A stretch of DNA of 16,372 nt, from positions 1 to 16,372 of the forward strand of contig JBHJOS010000055.1 in NCBI GenBank assembly GCA_050329415.1, given 5' to 3'. A program made the position numbers and the translations under genes. The notes under the pieces are model-generated. The model worked only from the letters and a program-made list of their open reading frames with translations, was not told the DNA's origin and did not search any database. This stretch comes from JANNOG01 sp050329415. GTDB taxonomy: Bacteria > Actinomycetota > Actinomycetes > Actinomycetales > JBBAYJ01. Numbering within the stretch: the stretch's first letter is position 1; every line of letters begins with the position of its first letter. Positions 1 to 5,993 of this stretch are shown one piece after another.

Positions 1-410
1 GGGTCGGTGAACATGTGGAAGATCAGCGACAGGGTCGACGGCGCGATCGTGGCACCGGCCAGGCCGAGCAGCGCCCGGCTCGCGATGAGCATCTCCGGCG
101 TCGTCGAGAACGCGGCCAGCACCGACACCGCACCGAACGCCGCGGCCCCGATCAACAGCAGCCGGCGCCGACCGACCCGGTCGCCGAGCGTGCCCATCGT
201 GACCAGCGCCCCCGCCACCATGAACCCGTACACGTCGATGATCCACAACAGCTCGGTGCCGGTGGGCTGCAGGTCCGCACTCAGTTGGGGAACCGCCAGA
301 TGGAGCACCGTGAGGTCCATGACGTAGACCAGGCAGGCCAGCGTGAGGACGCCCAGGCCCACCCATTCGCGACGAGTGGCTCTGGCGGGGGGTGAGTCGG
401 CGGCAGGCAT
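1..410 (-). CDS. MFS transporter, DHA2/drug-efflux type, N-terminal part (cut by window edge)
   Basis: The frame is open from an ATG at 408-410 to the left edge, so only about 136 N-terminal residues are visible and the C-terminus is missing. The product is a proton-driven membrane efflux permease of the major facilitator superfamily. Visible marks are a hydrophobic first helix (VGLGVLTLACLVYVMDLTVL, about residues 17-36, with the Asp-Leu-Thr pattern of the 14-TM drug:proton antiporters), a second helix with WIIDVYGFMVAGALV, and the loop 2-3 motif GDRVGRRRLL, the MFS motif A. Further helices follow to the edge. A good ribosome binding site (GAGAGGGAA, about 5 nt upstream) fixes the start. The gene diverges from the nuclease gene starting at 625. 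The substrate cannot be told from this part. Confidence 0.88.
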   Translation of the reverse strand, partial: MPAADSPPARATRREWVGLGVLTLACLVYVMDLTVLHLAVPQLSADLQPTGTELLWIIDVYGFMVAGALVTMGTLGDRVGRRRLLLIGAAAFGAVSVLAAFSTTPEMLIASRALLGLAGATIAPSTLSLIFHMFTD

Positions 411-476
411 GACGGTTCCCTCTCGCGGACAGAATGACGGCGGACCTGCTGTGGACGGCGGGAGCCACCCGAAATC

Positions 477-491
477 ATCGCCGAGGGCGAT
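477..491. promoter_or_regulatory. Perfect inverted repeat between divergent genes
   Basis: ATCGCC-GAG-GGCGAT is a perfect 6-bp inverted repeat with a 3-nt centre. It lies in the 214-nt gap between the divergent transporter and nuclease genes. It could be an operator or a small hairpin. Nothing else supports either role, and repeats this short occur by chance in GC-rich DNA. Confidence 0.2.
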
Positions 492-624
492 CGGGCGAGG
501 TGGGTCTTCGACCCTCGTCGTCGGTGAAGCCTGCTGTGGGGGGTCGACGCCGACGGGGTCGTGTCCTGCCCTCGGCCCGTCCTCGACGTGCAGCACCCGG
601 ACCGGCGGCTGGCAGGCTGGACAC

Positions 625-1470
625 GTGGCGAGGTCGAAGCGTCGGAGGCGGACGAGACGTCGGAAGAGGTGGCCTGCCCTTGTCGTCGTGGCACTGGTGG
701 CGGGCGGCACGGTACTCGTCCTGCGCGACGACGGAGCGGTCGCCCGGCTCCGAGCTGCGGGCGGGGCGCTGGCCGGGGAGGTCTCCGACGCCGCGGCGGG
801 GGCGCTCGACGGTCCCCAGCCTGCCCCGGGCGCCTCCGGGACCGGGGAGACGAACCCCGGGCGGAGCCTCGGCGGTCTGGAACCCGGTCTGACCCCGGAA
901 CAGGCCGAGGCCGCCGTCGCCGCCCTGACCGTCGAGCCGGAGACGCTGCCGGGCACGGGGGACTACGACCGGGACGACTACGGCGAGCGCTGGCAGGACG
1001 TCGACGGCAACGGGTGCAACCAGCGGGACGACGTCCTGCTGCGCGACGCCCGGCCGGGGACGGCCGTCGTCGAGGAACAGGGCGACTGCCCGCACGACGT
1101 GGTCGCCGGGTCGTGGGACGACCCCTACACCGGCGCGGTCCTGGCCTTCGACGACCTGAAGGACCCCGACCAGGCGCAGGCCATCTCCATCGACCACGTG
1201 GTGCCGCTGGCGGAGGCCCACCGGTCCGGCGCGTCCGAGTGGCCCGCGGCCCAGCGGGCGGAGTTCGCCAACGACCTCGACGGGCTGGTCGCCGCGGATG
1301 GCTCCGTGAACTCCGACAAGGGCGACTCGGACCCTGCGCGCTGGCGCCCGCCGGACGACGCCGCGTGGTGCGACTACGCCCTGGTGTGGGTCACCGTGAA
1401 GGACCAGTGGTCCCTCGCCGTCGATGCCCGCGAGGCCGCGGCGCTGCGCGACATGCTCGCCCGCTGCTGA
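625..1470 (+). CDS. Membrane-anchored or secreted HNH nuclease, DUF1524 (GmrSD C-terminal-like) domain
   Basis: Predicted 281-aa extracytoplasmic endonuclease. The start is taken at GTG 625 because the protein then begins with a strongly basic stretch (ARSKRRRRTRRRKRW) followed by one hydrophobic helix (about 18-33), a type II anchor or uncleaved signal. The frame is open further upstream to 343, but that part reads like non-coding sequence. The ribosome binding site is weak. A low-complexity linker (about 35-100) leads to the catalytic part: GDYDRDDYGERWQDVDGNGC (112-131), then SIDHVVPLAEAH (188-199) with the conserved Asp-His of the HNH fold, then FANDLDGLVAADGSVNSDKG (214-233) with the family's Asn residues and Lys. 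Cys131, Cys155, Cys249 and Cys281 could form disulfides. This layout is the common actinobacterial 'HNH endonuclease family protein'. A role in nutrient DNA or competitor DNA degradation is inferred. It ends 34 nt before the end of the convergent oxidase gene. Confidence 0.85.
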   Translation: MARSKRRRRTRRRKRWPALVVVALVAGGTVLVLRDDGAVARLRAAGGALAGEVSDAAAGALDGPQPAPGASGTGETNPGRSLGGLEPGLTPEQAEAAVAALTVEPETLPGTGDYDRDDYGERWQDVDGNGCNQRDDVLLRDARPGTAVVEEQGDCPHDVVAGSWDDPYTGAVLAFDDLKDPDQAQAISIDHVVPLAEAHRSGASEWPAAQRAEFANDLDGLVAADGSVNSDKGDSDPARWRPPDDAAWCDYALVWVTVKDQWSLAVDAREAAALRDMLARC

Positions 1471-1504
1471 GCGGGTCGCTCGGCGGGCGCGCCCCACCTC
1501 CCGG

Positions 1505-2719
1505 TCACGGCAAGCGGACGTGGGAGGGGGACAGTTCGGCGACGGACCGGACGCCGAGCAGCCGCATCGTCCGGGACACCTCGCCGGTGAGGATCTCCGC
1601 GGCCCGGTCGACACCCCGCTCGCCGCCGGCCATCAGCCCGTACAGGTAGGCCCGGCCCACGAGGACCAGCCGGGCGCCGAGCGCGAGCCCGGCCACCACG
1701 TCCGCTCCCGACATGACCCCGGTGTCCACCCACACCTCGGTCCGGTCCCCGACGGCGTCGACCACGTCCGGCACCAGGCGCAACGGCACCGGCGCCCGGT
1801 CGAGCTGGCGGCCGCCGTGGTTGGACAGGACGACGGCGTCGGCCCCGTGGTCGACGACCCGGCGCGCGTCGGCCACCGTCTGGACGCCCTTGACGATGAG
1901 GGGTCCGGACCAGACCGACCGCAGCCACGCGAGGTCGTCGACCGTCATGGTCGGGTCGAACAGGGTGTCGAGCAGCTCCGCGACGGTGCCCGACCACTGG
2001 GTCAGGGACGCGAACTCCAGCGGCCGGGTCGTCAGCAGGTTCGCCCACCACGCCGGGTACAGCGCCATGTCGGCGAGGGTGCGAAGCGACAGACTCGGCG
2101 GGATGGTGAGCCCGTTGCGGGCGTCCCGCAGCCGCCCCCCGGCCACCGGGACGTCCACGGTGAGCATGAGCGCCTCGTACCCGGCCGCCTGAGCGCGCCG
2201 GAGGAGGTCCTCCGCCGCGGCGCGGTCGCGCCACACGTACAGCTGGAACCACAGCCGACCGTGACCGGGGACCGCCGCGACGTCCTCGATCGAGGTGGTC
2301 CCCATCGTCGACAGGGCGTACGGGATGCCGCGCCGACCGGCCACCGCCGCGACCGCGGACTCCCCCTCGTGGTGCATGAGGCGGGTGAAGCCGGTGGGGG
2401 CGAAGGCGAACGGAACGGCACTGGGCCGGTCGAGCGGGTGCACCGTCAGGTCGAGGTCGGCGACGTCACGCAGCACCGACGGCTGGAACTCCACCCCCCC
2501 GAAGACGGCCCGCGCCCGGCGCAGGCTGATCTCGGCCTCCGCCGCGCCGTCGGTGTAGTCGAACACCGCCCGCGGAGTCCGGCGCCGGGCGACGGCCCGC
2601 AGGTCCGCGATCGAATGGGCCCCCGCCAGCCGACGGGCCGTCAGGTCGAGCTGCGGGCGACTCAGGTTGAGCAGGGGCAACAGCTCGGACGGCCGGGGCA
2701 GGCGGCGGGTGGTCGTCAC
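1505..2719 (-). CDS. FMN-dependent alpha-hydroxy-acid oxidase/dehydrogenase (LldD-type L-lactate dehydrogenase)
   Basis: A full-length 404-aa member of the glycolate oxidase/lactate dehydrogenase TIM-barrel family, which oxidises L-2-hydroxy acids with FMN. Seen in the protein: FDYTDGAAE (53-61, with the substrate Tyr), FAPTGFTRL (106-114), QLYVWRDR (159-166, second active-site Tyr), VKGVQTVADA (276-285, Lys277 binding FMN), SNHGGRQLD (299-307, with catalytic His301 and Arg304) and GRAYLYGLMAGGERGV near 355-370. The FMN-phosphate loop reads VDTGVMSGAD, which as I recall is the form in mycobacterial LldD-like proteins. The C-terminus RTMRLLGVRSVAELSP also fits that branch. The start is GTG 2719 with no obvious ribosome binding site. 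The true substrate (lactate, mandelate or other) is not decided by sequence. The first 60 codons are duplicated in the chimeric gene at 4474-4767. Confidence 0.9.
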   Translation of the reverse strand: MTTTRRLPRPSELLPLLNLSRPQLDLTARRLAGAHSIADLRAVARRRTPRAVFDYTDGAAEAEISLRRARAVFGGVEFQPSVLRDVADLDLTVHPLDRPSAVPFAFAPTGFTRLMHHEGESAVAAVAGRRGIPYALSTMGTTSIEDVAAVPGHGRLWFQLYVWRDRAAAEDLLRRAQAAGYEALMLTVDVPVAGGRLRDARNGLTIPPSLSLRTLADMALYPAWWANLLTTRPLEFASLTQWSGTVAELLDTLFDPTMTVDDLAWLRSVWSGPLIVKGVQTVADARRVVDHGADAVVLSNHGGRQLDRAPVPLRLVPDVVDAVGDRTEVWVDTGVMSGADVVAGLALGARLVLVGRAYLYGLMAGGERGVDRAAEILTGEVSRTMRLLGVRSVAELSPSHVRLP

Positions 2720-2759
2720 GGTCGATATCGTCCATCATCCGGTGCTGGAGGCTGGTGTC

Positions 2760-3416
2760 GTGGCCTCGTCCGAGCGCGGTTCCCTGTCATGGTCACCGTG
2801 GGGCGCCGTGGCTGTGCCCTACGACCGGCTTCACCGCTGGCTGGAGCCCCGGTTCCTCCGAGGCACCCGGCCCTGGCTGACCTCGCGAACCACCGGGCGG
2901 GTGCTGGAGGTCGCCGTCGGCACCGGGCTCACGCTGCCGCACTACCCCGCCGAGGCCGATCTCGTCGGGCTGGACGCCAGCCGGCGGATGCTCCGGGTCG
3001 CCCGCCGCCGTGCGGACGCACTGGGGCGCGAGATGGAGCTGCGCCACGGCGACGCCCACGACCTGCCGTGGCCTGACTCCTCGTTCGACGCCGTCGTCTG
3101 CGTCTTCGGGTTGTGCGCGGTCGCCGACCCGCACCGGGCGGTGGGCGAGATGGGCCGGGTGCTGCGCCCGGGGGGGTTGCTCCTCCTCGCCGACCACGTG
3201 CCGTCCACCCGCCGGTCGCTGCTGGCCGTGCAGACCGCCATGGACGCCGTCAGCGTGCCGCTGGCCGGCGAGCACTGGCGGCGCCGACAGCTGCCGCTGG
3301 TCGAGGCCATGGGGTTCGCCGTCGAGGCGCACGACCGGTTCCTCCACGGGGTTGTCGAGCGGGTCGCTGCCCGCCGGCCCGTCGCCGGGCGGCAGCCGGG
3401 CACGCCTCTCGGCTGA
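2760..3416 (+). CDS. Class I SAM-dependent methyltransferase (Methyltransf_11/UbiE-like)
   Basis: A 218-aa protein with a Rossmann methyltransferase fold. Motif I is VLEVAVGTG (48-56), the acidic post-I residue is in GLDAS (70-74), GDAHDLPWP (97-105) is the usual ring-contacting segment, FDAVVCVFGLCAV is motif II, and MGRVLRPGG (131-139) is motif III. The N-terminal PYDRLHRWLEP fits phospholipid or quinone methyltransferase-like proteins, but no substrate can be named. The start GTG 2760 is chosen for the GGAG 9 nt upstream. GTG 2742 and further upstream starts are possible, but those beyond 2719 would run into the divergent oxidase gene. A strong hairpin follows the stop codon. Confidence 0.85.
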   Translation: MASSERGSLSWSPWGAVAVPYDRLHRWLEPRFLRGTRPWLTSRTTGRVLEVAVGTGLTLPHYPAEADLVGLDASRRMLRVARRRADALGREMELRHGDAHDLPWPDSSFDAVVCVFGLCAVADPHRAVGEMGRVLRPGGLLLLADHVPSTRRSLLAVQTAMDAVSVPLAGEHWRRRQLPLVEAMGFAVEAHDRFLHGVVERVAARRPVAGRQPGTPLG

Positions 3417-3422
3417 CGGCCG

Positions 3423-3440
3423 CCAGGACCACAGTCCTGG
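3423..3440 (+). terminator. Hairpin after the methyltransferase gene
   Basis: CCAGGAC-CACA-GTCCTGG is a perfect 7-bp stem with a 4-nt loop starting 7 nt after the methyltransferase stop. There is no U-tract, which is common for actinobacterial terminators. The next gene has its own promoter. Confidence 0.6.
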
Positions 3441-3510
3441 TGCTCATCCCGGAACGGTGCTGGCGTCGCCGGGTCGGCGAGACCTGCGGGACGGACTACC
3501 TGGCCTTACC

Positions 3511-3529
3511 AACTACTAGGTGATAGTTT
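3511..3529 (+). promoter_or_regulatory. Probable -10 element and palindromic operator of the PadR gene
   Basis: AACTA-CTAGGTGA-TAGTT (3511-3528) is an inverted repeat directly before the padR-type gene. Its right arm overlaps TAGTTT (3524-3529), a good TAnnnT -10 box. The GTG start lies only 5 nt further on, so the transcript is probably leaderless. PadR regulators typically bind a dyad in their own promoter, so autorepression is the natural reading. Binding itself is inferred. Confidence 0.6.
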
Positions 3530-3534
3530 GAGCT

Positions 3535-3864
3535 GTGCCCGAAACCCAGCTCCTCAAGGGCGTACTGACGTTGCTGCTGCTCGGCGTCCTCGCGGCGCAG
3601 GAGAGCTACGGCTACGAGGTCGTGCTGCGACTTCGCCGGTTGGGGCTGGGCGACGTCGGCGAGGGCACGGTCTACCCCGCGCTCACCCGACTGGAGGCCA
3701 GGGGCCTGCTCTCCTCCCGCCTCGTCGCCTCCCGGTCAGGGCCGGCCCGCAAGTACTACGCCCTCACCGAGCAGGGGACGGCTGAACTGGCGCGCCTCGA
3801 CGACGCGTGGACCGCGGTGCGGGCCGCGGTCGACAGCCTCCCCCGCCACCCGCTCCCAACCTGA
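3535..3864 (+). CDS. PadR-family winged-helix transcriptional regulator
   Basis: A 109-aa protein with the PadR N-terminal winged helix. LLKGVLTLLLLGVLA is the first helix, ESYGYEVVLRL the second, GEGTVYPALTRLEARGLL the recognition helix (TVYPAL is the family hallmark), and SGPARKYYALTEQG the wing with the conserved KYY. The length is typical of the short PadR-s2 class. The start is GTG 3535 with no ribosome binding site, consistent with leaderless expression from the -10 box at 3524-3529. It is followed after 10 nt by a membrane protein gene, the usual PadR-HAAS type operon in which the regulator controls itself and its membrane partner. Confidence 0.92.
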   Translation: MPETQLLKGVLTLLLLGVLAAQESYGYEVVLRLRRLGLGDVGEGTVYPALTRLEARGLLSSRLVASRSGPARKYYALTEQGTAELARLDDAWTAVRAAVDSLPRHPLPT

Positions 3865-3874
3865 GGGAACAGCC

Positions 3875-4402
3875 ATGACCATCCGGGACCGCCTGCGCCT
3901 GGCAGCGGCCATGCTCGTGTTCGATTTCTGGCTGGACTGGTACGCCGCGCCGCGGCGGCACGGCCCCGAGGCAAGGCGGGAGCTGCGCGCCAACGTTCTC
4001 GCCGCGGCCGAACGGACCTCGGTCCGCGAGGCCGTGGCCTCCCTGGGCAGCCTGCGCCGGCTCGCCGCCGAGACCGTCGCCGGACTGACCGAGCGAGCCC
4101 GCCCGCGCTGGGGGCGGGCCGCCATCGTCGCCGTCATCGTCCACGGCGTCCTGGTGTGGGCCTGGGTGCTCACGGTCCTGGCCTTCGGGGACGGGGCCAG
4201 CGCCAGCGCGGCAGCTGGCGAGGCGGCCGGTCAGGTCTTCCCGTGGGGCACCGAAGTCACTGTCGACTGGGGGCCGGATGCCTTCGGGATCGAGGCCCAG
4301 GTGCCGTGGCTACTCGTCGCAGCCCCGGTCGTGGTGTTCCTGGTGCTGGCTCGTCCGTGGGTCGCGCTCACCGGGCGACGCCAGCCCGCGACTTCAAGGT
4401 GA
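3875..4402 (+). CDS. Two-TM membrane protein, HAAS-domain-like partner of PadR
   Basis: A 175-aa protein starting at ATG 3875 with GAGGGAA 7 nt upstream, cotranscribed with the PadR gene. Residues 1-75 form a cytoplasmic helical region with a HAAS-like pattern (LDWYAAPRRHGPEARREL, then a charged helix). Hydrophobic segments follow at about 82-104 (AAIVAVIVHGVLVWAWVLTV) and 143-160 (VPWLLVAAPVVVFLVLAR), separated by a roughly 38-residue outer loop. HAAS proteins are small membrane proteins encoded next to PadR genes and thought to act in signalling. Assignment here rests mainly on context and layout. The product could be an unrelated membrane protein. Confidence 0.75.
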   Translation: MTIRDRLRLAAAMLVFDFWLDWYAAPRRHGPEARRELRANVLAAAERTSVREAVASLGSLRRLAAETVAGLTERARPRWGRAAIVAVIVHGVLVWAWVLTVLAFGDGASASAAAGEAAGQVFPWGTEVTVDWGPDAFGIEAQVPWLLVAAPVVVFLVLARPWVALTGRRQPATSR

Positions 4403-4418
4403 GCGTCGACCGCCACTG

Positions 4419-4444
4419 CCCGGCACCGTCGGCTCAGCGCCGGG
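4419..4444 (+). terminator. Weak hairpin after the PadR operon
   Basis: CCCGGC at 4419-4424 pairs with GCCGGG at 4439-4444 around a 14-nt loop, 17 nt after the stop of the membrane protein gene. There is no U-tract. It may end the PadR operon. Confidence 0.35.
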
Positions 4445-4473
4445 TGATCGGTCCATGAGGATCGGCGTGTCGT

Positions 4474-4767
4474 TCACGATCTGACTCTCGCCAGGGCGAC
4501 GTCCCCGCTCACGGCATGGAGTGACGGGGGCGCAGCCACCGCATCAGCCAGGTCGTAGCGAGCCGGATCCAGCAGGTCGATGACGATCTCCTCCTCCGCC
4601 GCGCCGTCGGTGTAGTCGAACACCGCCCGCGGAGTCCGGCGACGGCCCGCAGGTCCGCGATCGAGTGGGCCCCCCGCCAGCCGACGGGCCGTCAGGTCGA
4701 GCAGCGGGCGACTCAGGTTCAGCAGGGGCAACAGCTCGGACGGCCGGGGCAGGCGGCGGGTCGTCAT
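4474..4767 (-). pseudogene. Chimeric gene: oxidase 5' end fused in frame to NOS-like active-site segment
   Basis: The frame starts at ATG 4767 behind a strong ribosome binding site (GGGAGGAG, 5 nt before the ATG) and encodes 97 aa. On the DNA level 4593-4767 copies 2536-2719, the first 60 codons of the alpha-hydroxy-acid oxidase, with three substitutions, a 3-nt and a 7-nt deletion and a 1-nt insertion. The last two cancel to keep the frame. 4532-4593 copies 6352-6413 of the NOS-like gene with 59 of 62 bases identical. About 22 nt (4512-4533) then match 6098-6120, the 3' part of the same gene, so some 230 nt have been lost. The protein runs MTTRRLPRPSELLPLLNLSR, then FDYTDGAAE, then EEIVIDLLDPARYDLADAVA. 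Both donors share GATCTC at the join, and the join is in frame. Neither half can fold into a working enzyme, so it is most likely a rearrangement relic. The intact start and signal leave open a small expressed protein. Confidence 0.8.
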
Positions 4768-4785
4768 GGATCTCCTCCCGTGCGG

Positions 4786-4946
4786 ACGCGATACTTCCGC
4801 ACCGCTCACTTCCTGGCTCTGGCCACCCACCTGGATGCCCTCCTCGACCGGCCCATGATCGTGGCTGAGGCTCCCGGAGAGTCGTTCGGGCGCTGCGGGA
4901 GCGGGCGTTCCCCGGCATGGCCGTCCTCGTCGTCGACACCGACTGA
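4786..4946 (+). pseudogene. Decayed 3' end of an unidentified plus-strand gene
   Basis: Two open segments read like real protein and join across one missing base near 4888: RYFRTAHFLALATHLDALLD followed by RPMIVAEAPGESFG in one frame, then ALRERAFPGMAVLVVDTD and a TGA at 4944-4946 in the next. Restoring one G in the GGG at the join would give a continuous C-terminus of about 52 residues. I do not recognise the family. It starts within 20 nt of the chimeric gene's start on the other strand, so it may be a fragment caught in the same rearrangement. Confidence 0.4.
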
Positions 4947-5034
4947 GCCGGCCACGCTCGACCAGGAACTGCTCAGGGCCGGACGCCCGGTCGGGCCCGA
5001 CGCACCGGCCCGACCGGGTGTCAAGGCCGGCGTG

Positions 5035-5715
5035 CTACTTCTTGGCGGGCGGGACGTAGACGGTGGACGTGTGACGGGTGATCACCCATTTCCCGTCCTT
5101 CAGTTCGTAGACAAACACGTAGCGGACCTCGACCTCCTTGCCGTCGATCTCGAAGACGTAGACACCGGAGTCGATCGCCATCTTGTCGCCAATGATGATC
5201 GGGTCTCGCCTCGTCTTGTCCTTGAGGAACTTCGGGTTCTTCGGGAGGAACACGTCCTCGAAGTAGCGCGAGATGTCCTCACCCGAGACCGGCCCCTGTC
5301 CCAGCGTGGGGTAGAGGATCGCCCCCCCGCCGTAGCGACCGACGATGTCCTCCAGCTTCTTGTCGGTCACGGCCTTGCCCCAGCTGTCCAGGCGCTCCCT
5401 GACCTCGGCCTCCGTCAGCGCCTTCGGCGCCTCCGGATTGATCGCGGGGGTCGACGTCGGGGTCGTGGGGGTGGTCGGCGTGGGCGGGTGGCTCGGTTCC
5501 GCCGAGAACGAGGGGTCGGTGACGGGCGGCGAGGGCTCGGCGGCCGGAACCGACGGATCGACGACGAGAGTCGTCGCCGCGGTCGTCGGAGCCGGGACGG
5601 CGTCGGCCGGACCGACACCAGGGGTGGTGAGGGCTGCCGCGGAGGTGGCCACGACAACGCCTGCGGCGGCGAGCGCCACGGCGAGCGTGCTGGCGAGACG
5701 GGGTCGTTGGGGCAT
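5035..5715 (-). CDS. Secreted NTF2-fold protein (SnoaL/DUF4440/CaMKII-association-domain-like)
   Basis: 226 aa from ATG 5715, chosen over an upstream in-frame start because GGGAGGAG lies 6 nt before it and the protein then opens with a clean signal peptide: RPR, a hydrophobic core at about 8-28, and an Ala-rich cleavage region. A Pro/Thr-rich linker (about 40-97, with repeats such as PTPTTPTTPTSTP) links to one NTF2-like domain (about 98-221). There, LDSWGKAVTDKKLEDIVGRY is the first helix pair, GAILYPTLGQGPVSGEDIS the strand and loop typical of CaMKII-association or DUF4440 proteins, and the C-terminal strands end in WVITRHTSTVYVP. Such secreted domains bind small ligands or act as isomerase-like scaffolds. 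The ligand is unknown. It lies downstream of the NOS-like gene in the same direction but 278 nt away, with its own ribosome binding site, so cotranscription is uncertain. Confidence 0.78.
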   Translation of the reverse strand: MPQRPRLASTLAVALAAAGVVVATSAAALTTPGVGPADAVPAPTTAATTLVVDPSVPAAEPSPPVTDPSFSAEPSHPPTPTTPTTPTSTPAINPEAPKALTEAEVRERLDSWGKAVTDKKLEDIVGRYGGGAILYPTLGQGPVSGEDISRYFEDVFLPKNPKFLKDKTRRDPIIIGDKMAIDSGVYVFEIDGKEVEVRYVFVYELKDGKWVITRHTSTVYVPPAKK

Positions 5716-5812
5716 GCGGGTCTCCTCCCGGTGGGGCCGGGACACTTGCCCGGCTCACGTCTGGCTTCGTCGCGCCGGAGGCCCTGGATTGGCTCATCTC
5801 GCATGGTGGATG

Positions 5813-5828
5813 ACCGACAGCGGTCGGT
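5813..5828. other. Small hairpin in the gap between NOS-like and NTF2-like genes
   Basis: ACCGAC-AGCG-GTCGGT is a perfect 6-bp inverted repeat in the 278-nt gap 5716-5993. It lies about 165 nt beyond the NOS-like stop, so a terminator role is possible but weakly supported. Nothing else is recognised in this gap. Confidence 0.25.
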
Positions 5829-5993
5829 GACCAGCGGCGCCCGCCTTCGCGGAGGCGTGGACTCACGCGATCGGATCGAGCAGGCCCGGGAGCAGGGTGC
5901 TGGCGTTGCGCGTCGCACCGCCCGAGGGACCGCCGTTCGCCGCCCTCCGGCAGATCCGCCGGTCGGGTCCGGTGCGCCGGGGATCGTGGCGGG

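Noticed and set aside
475..1614. 379-codon open frame on the minus strand
   Set aside because: It is antisense to the HNH nuclease, whose catalytic motifs are clear on the plus strand.
1424..3076. 550-codon open frame on the plus strand
   Set aside because: It lies opposite the alpha-hydroxy-acid oxidase and runs through its start region into another frame of the methyltransferase. The composition is that of an antisense frame.
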